Source of the DNA: Phycisphaerae bacterium
GTDB taxonomy: Bacteria; Planctomycetota; Phycisphaerae; SM23-33
Reading direction: 5' to 3'
Length of the DNA stretch: 6,889 nucleotides
Assembly (NCBI GenBank): GCA_030628445.1
Contig: DAOVQV010000078.1
Span: forward strand, 1-6,889
A model generated the notes under the pieces. It saw only the letters and a program-made list of their open reading frames with translations, was not told the DNA's origin and did not search any database. A program made the position numbers and the translations under genes. Below, piece by piece: positions 4,320 through 6,889 of this stretch; positions within the stretch are counted from its first letter, which is position 1; each line of letters begins with the position of its first letter.

Positions 4320-6889
4320 TCAGTCCCTATACGGCCCGCGGGGCCGAAACACCAGACGGCAGTTCCGCGGGGCCAGGCCGTTCTCTTCGAATATCAACAA
4401 CTGGTTTGTCTGCTCCAGCCAACACTCGGGCAGATAGTAGTATTGTTGCGGGCCGATCGTCCAGAATCGCCCGACGTTGTGACCGTTAAGGAAGATCTGT
4501 CCCTTCTTGGCGCCGGCGATTTGCAGAAACAGCGGCACGGGGGTCTGGGACCATTTGAATTTCGAGGCATACCACGCCGGATGCCTTCTGCGGGCAGTTC
4601 GGACCGTCGAAAGTTCGGGGACCTCCCAGGGACGGAAGCTCCAGGCGGCCTGATGAGAGATCGATTCCTTCAGCGCGTGGAATTTCACCTTGCCCAGGTC
4701 TTGCTTTGTCGCATCGCCCCAGAGCAGGAGCTTGACAGTGTTGCGCCCCTTTTTCAGCCCGGCCCCAAGGGTCACGTGGCCATAGTTGTTGCTTTTTCCT
4801 TCCGCTGAAGAAGCTTGGAAGAACCCGGTGACCCGTTCGTTGCACAGTACGGCTACGTGGTGCGGCAGATCGGTAAAGGAAAGATGAATCGGAACCACTT
4901 TAGTCAGCGTGAACTCCGCCGTCGCCTCCCAGACCGGTAGCTGCTCAAGTTTTCCCAGCAGATGGACCGACGATCTTGGAACGATTCGCTTGGAGAAGCT
5001 GTCGGCGGCCTTGAGCTTGAATTTGTTGGGCTTTATGGGTCTGGCGTCAAACACGTGACCGAACAGGCCCTTCTGCTGGCCCAACCGGGGCCCGAAGTTG
5101 ATCCGGCCTAGATTATCCACCAGCAACGTCAAAGTATTCTTGCCCCTCTTCATCGTAGCGCGAATCGGCGAGGTGGTTGCGTCGCGTCCCGTCCCCCAAA
5201 CACCTACCCGCGTACCATTGAGGAAGATCGTAGCTCGGTCCCGGCAGTGAGGGGCGAACAGATAGCGAGTCCTCAGGCGGGACTCGGTTATCTGGATGCG
5301 ATACCACATGTACCCGTAGTGGGCGCCCAGGGCGTCGGCGTTTCGTGGTCGATCGACCTTTTTCCAGTCAAGGGTGTCCTTCTTGCCCAGCTCCTGACAG
5401 ACACCGACGCGCTTCCATACGCCGACCCGCGGCGACGTGGGCTTGGGCGGTGGGGCGGCGCCGGTCTTTTTGCGCTTGAGTTGCCCGTCCGCCGACAGCA
5501 TAAAGCTTTGCTTGGTGCGGGGATGCTCGACGATCTGCTCGGGAGTCTCGCCGACGTAATCCGGTCCGAATATCAACTGCCCGTCGACCCACCACGTCCG
5601 CGTCGCCAGGCCGCTGTTGATCAGCACGATCCGCAACATCTCGTGCTCGATGATGAGCGGCTCGTCGCCGGGGGGGACCTCATGACGCAGCAACTTACCG
5701 TTGATCGAGATCTTCGCCTCCCAACCTTCCGGGCCGTGCAGCACCAATGTGTTGTCCCCGAACAAGCCCAAAGGGGTGCAGTTGGCGTAATCCAGCTTGA
5801 GTTTCGGCCCCAACTGTAATTCCATTGGGATCGCAACGGCGCCGAGCGGTTTCAGCGGGACGGTAAGCTCCTGCCCGGCGGGCAGTGAGATGGTGGCGGT
5901 TTCAATCTCCGCCCGGCCGTTGTTGGTCACGATGGCCCAGCGGCCCAGCGGCCCGGCGAGGTTCAGTACGTCGGTGTTGTCGTGGATTCTCACGCCGGGG
6001 ACCTCGGCGGTGCAGGACGCAAAGAACCGGCCCATCTGGGTGGCGAGGGTATTTACGAGACGCGTTAGATAATACTTGTCCGTCAGCCCGCCGCCCTCGG
6101 CCAGCGGCGCATCATAATCGTAGCTGGTCGTCTGGAAAGATGCATCGGTCGCATTGAGCTGGCTGCCCCAAAAGGCGAAATTCGTCCCGCCATGCCACAT
6201 GTAGTAGTTGAACTGCGCACCGGCCCCGAGTATCTCCAGCGCTCTGCGGGCGACCTCAAGGTCGTTTCGCCTGTGGTGCTCGCCGCCCCAGTAGTCGAAC
6301 CACCCAGTCCAGAACTCCGTGACGAACAACGGCGCCGCCGGCTGGCGGAGGCGGAGTCGCTTAAGCAGTTGAATACATCTGTCCCAGCCGTTGACGCATT
6401 CAATGCTGTCCTCAACCGGCGGGTCGGGAAAAAGATTACAGTTGATTATCGGAATGTCGAAGCCGGCGCGACGGAAAAGCTGGCTGATGAACTTCAGGTA
6501 GTTCTCGCGCTCGGGCATTGTGGTCATCATGTACTCATTCTCGTTTTGGATGAGGATGATGTTACCGTCCCGGGTGACCTGAAGCTCGGCGAGCCTGGGT
6601 AGGATGTTTGCAAAGTACTTATCGAAGTAATGCATGTACGTGGCGTTGCTCGTGCGATATGCGATCCCCCCCTTGCTGGAAAGCCATCCCGGCAGGCCGC
6701 CGAAGTCCCATTCAGCGCAGATGTACGGCCCGGGGCGCAGGATAACGTACAGGCCCAGCTCACCAGCCAACTGAATGAACTGCACCAAGTCGTGATCGCC
6801 CGACAATTGCCACTTGCCTTCCTCTGGCTCGTGGAAGTTCCAGGCCACGTAAGTGCTTATGCAGTTCAGTCCGGCCCGCTTGGCCTTGA
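4320..6889 (-). CDS. GH35 beta-galactosidase, multidomain (N-terminus cut by window)
   Basis: This is a retaining glycoside hydrolase that removes terminal beta-galactose from oligo- or polysaccharides. The window holds 855 codons. The frame stays open to the right edge, and residues before the GTG at 6848 (GLNCISTYVAWNFHEPEEG) already belong to the conserved GH35 barrel, so the start lies outside. Counting from V1 at 6848: RPGPYICAEWDFGG (38-51), LIQNENEY (99-106) with acid/base E105 (6534-6536), TEFWTGWFDYWGG (177-189) with nucleophile E178, and YMWHGGTNFAF (216-226). Beta-sandwich domains follow. One around 510-600 has YMWYR and LVDNLGRINFG. The last, around 640-830, has KGQIFLNGHNVGRFWTIGPQQ (782-802) and a final LLIFEENG, typical of GH35 C-termini. 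A Pro-rich linker sits near 465-472. Catalytic residues are intact. Whether it is secreted cannot be told without the N-terminus. It seems to end its own transcription unit. Confidence 0.95.
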   Translation of the reverse strand, partial: KAKRAGLNCISTYVAWNFHEPEEGKWQLSGDHDLVQFIQLAGELGLYVILRPGPYICAEWDFGGLPGWLSSKGGIAYRTSNATYMHYFDKYFANILPRLAELQVTRDGNIILIQNENEYMMTTMPERENYLKFISQLFRRAGFDIPIINCNLFPDPPVEDSIECVNGWDRCIQLLKRLRLRQPAAPLFVTEFWTGWFDYWGGEHHRRNDLEVARRALEILGAGAQFNYYMWHGGTNFAFWGSQLNATDASFQTTSYDYDAPLAEGGGLTDKYYLTRLVNTLATQMGRFFASCTAEVPGVRIHDNTDVLNLAGPLGRWAIVTNNGRAEIETATISLPAGQELTVPLKPLGAVAIPMELQLGPKLKLDYANCTPLGLFGDNTLVLHGPEGWEAKISINGKLLRHEVPPGDEPLIIEHEMLRIVLINSGLATRTWWVDGQLIFGPDYVGETPEQIVEHPRTKQSFMLSADGQLKRKKTGAAPPPKPTSPRVGVWKRVGVCQELGKKDTLDWKKVDRPRNADALGAHYGYMWYRIQITESRLRTRYLFAPHCRDRATIFLNGTRVGVWGTGRDATTSPIRATMKRGKNTLTLLVDNLGRINFGPRLGQQKGLFGHVFDARPIKPNKFKLKAADSFSKRIVPRSSVHLLGKLEQLPVWEATAEFTLTKVVPIHLSFTDLPHHVAVLCNERVTGFFQASSAEGKSNNYGHVTLGAGLKKGRNTVKLLLWGDATKQDLGKVKFHALKESISHQAAWSFRPWEVPELSTVRTARRRHPAWYASKFKWSQTPVPLFLQIAGAKKGQIFLNGHNVGRFWTIGPQQYYYLPECWLEQTNQLLIFEENGLAPRNCRLVFRPRGPYRD

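Noticed and set aside
6846..6848. GTG as the start of the GH35 gene
   Set aside because: The frame is open upstream and encodes conserved GH35 residues (GLNCISTYV) before it, so the true start is outside the window.

Overview
The window appears to be chromosomal DNA from a GC-rich bacterium. All five supported genes lie on the minus strand. The gene mix is a large GH35 beta-galactosidase, a DUF3604/PHP-like protein, an anaerobe-type conserved protein and a [NiFe] hydrogenase small subunit. This fits an anaerobic polysaccharide-degrading lineage such as a Planctomycetota/Phycisphaerae-type organism, but that assignment is an inference from gene content only.

In the direction of transcription (high to low coordinates) the layout is as follows. 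(1) A GH35 beta-galactosidase enters from the right edge with its N-terminus cut off and ends at 4320. (2) A short AT-rich gap carries a probable Rho-independent terminator (about 4222-4247) and then a probable promoter (4180-4207). (3) A single HU/IHF-family DNA-binding protein spans 4086-3754. (4) A 193-bp gap with a spaced inverted repeat leads to a DUF3604/PHP-like protein (3560-2013). (5) That gene is followed closely by a conserved protein of unknown function (start 1980 or 2016, stop 1228), probably as a two-gene operon. (6) A 345-bp non-coding gap contains a striking 163-bp imperfect palindrome (988-1150). (7) A [NiFe] hydrogenase small subunit starts at 882 and runs off the left edge, with the large subunit expected beyond it.

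The genes look like several neighbouring units rather than one pathway: sugar release by GH35, a nucleoid protein with its own promoter, a two-gene unit of unknown chemistry, and a hydrogen-metabolism operon. The items most worth following up are three. The first is the long palindromic element. The second is the hydrogenase small subunit, which has no Tat signal although its sequence recalls exported [NiFeSe]/group 1 enzymes. The third is the DUF3604 plus unknown-protein pair, whose second member has motifs that recall the NagB/RpiA/DeoR-like fold. I saw no CRISPR array, tRNA, rRNA, transposase or phage gene.
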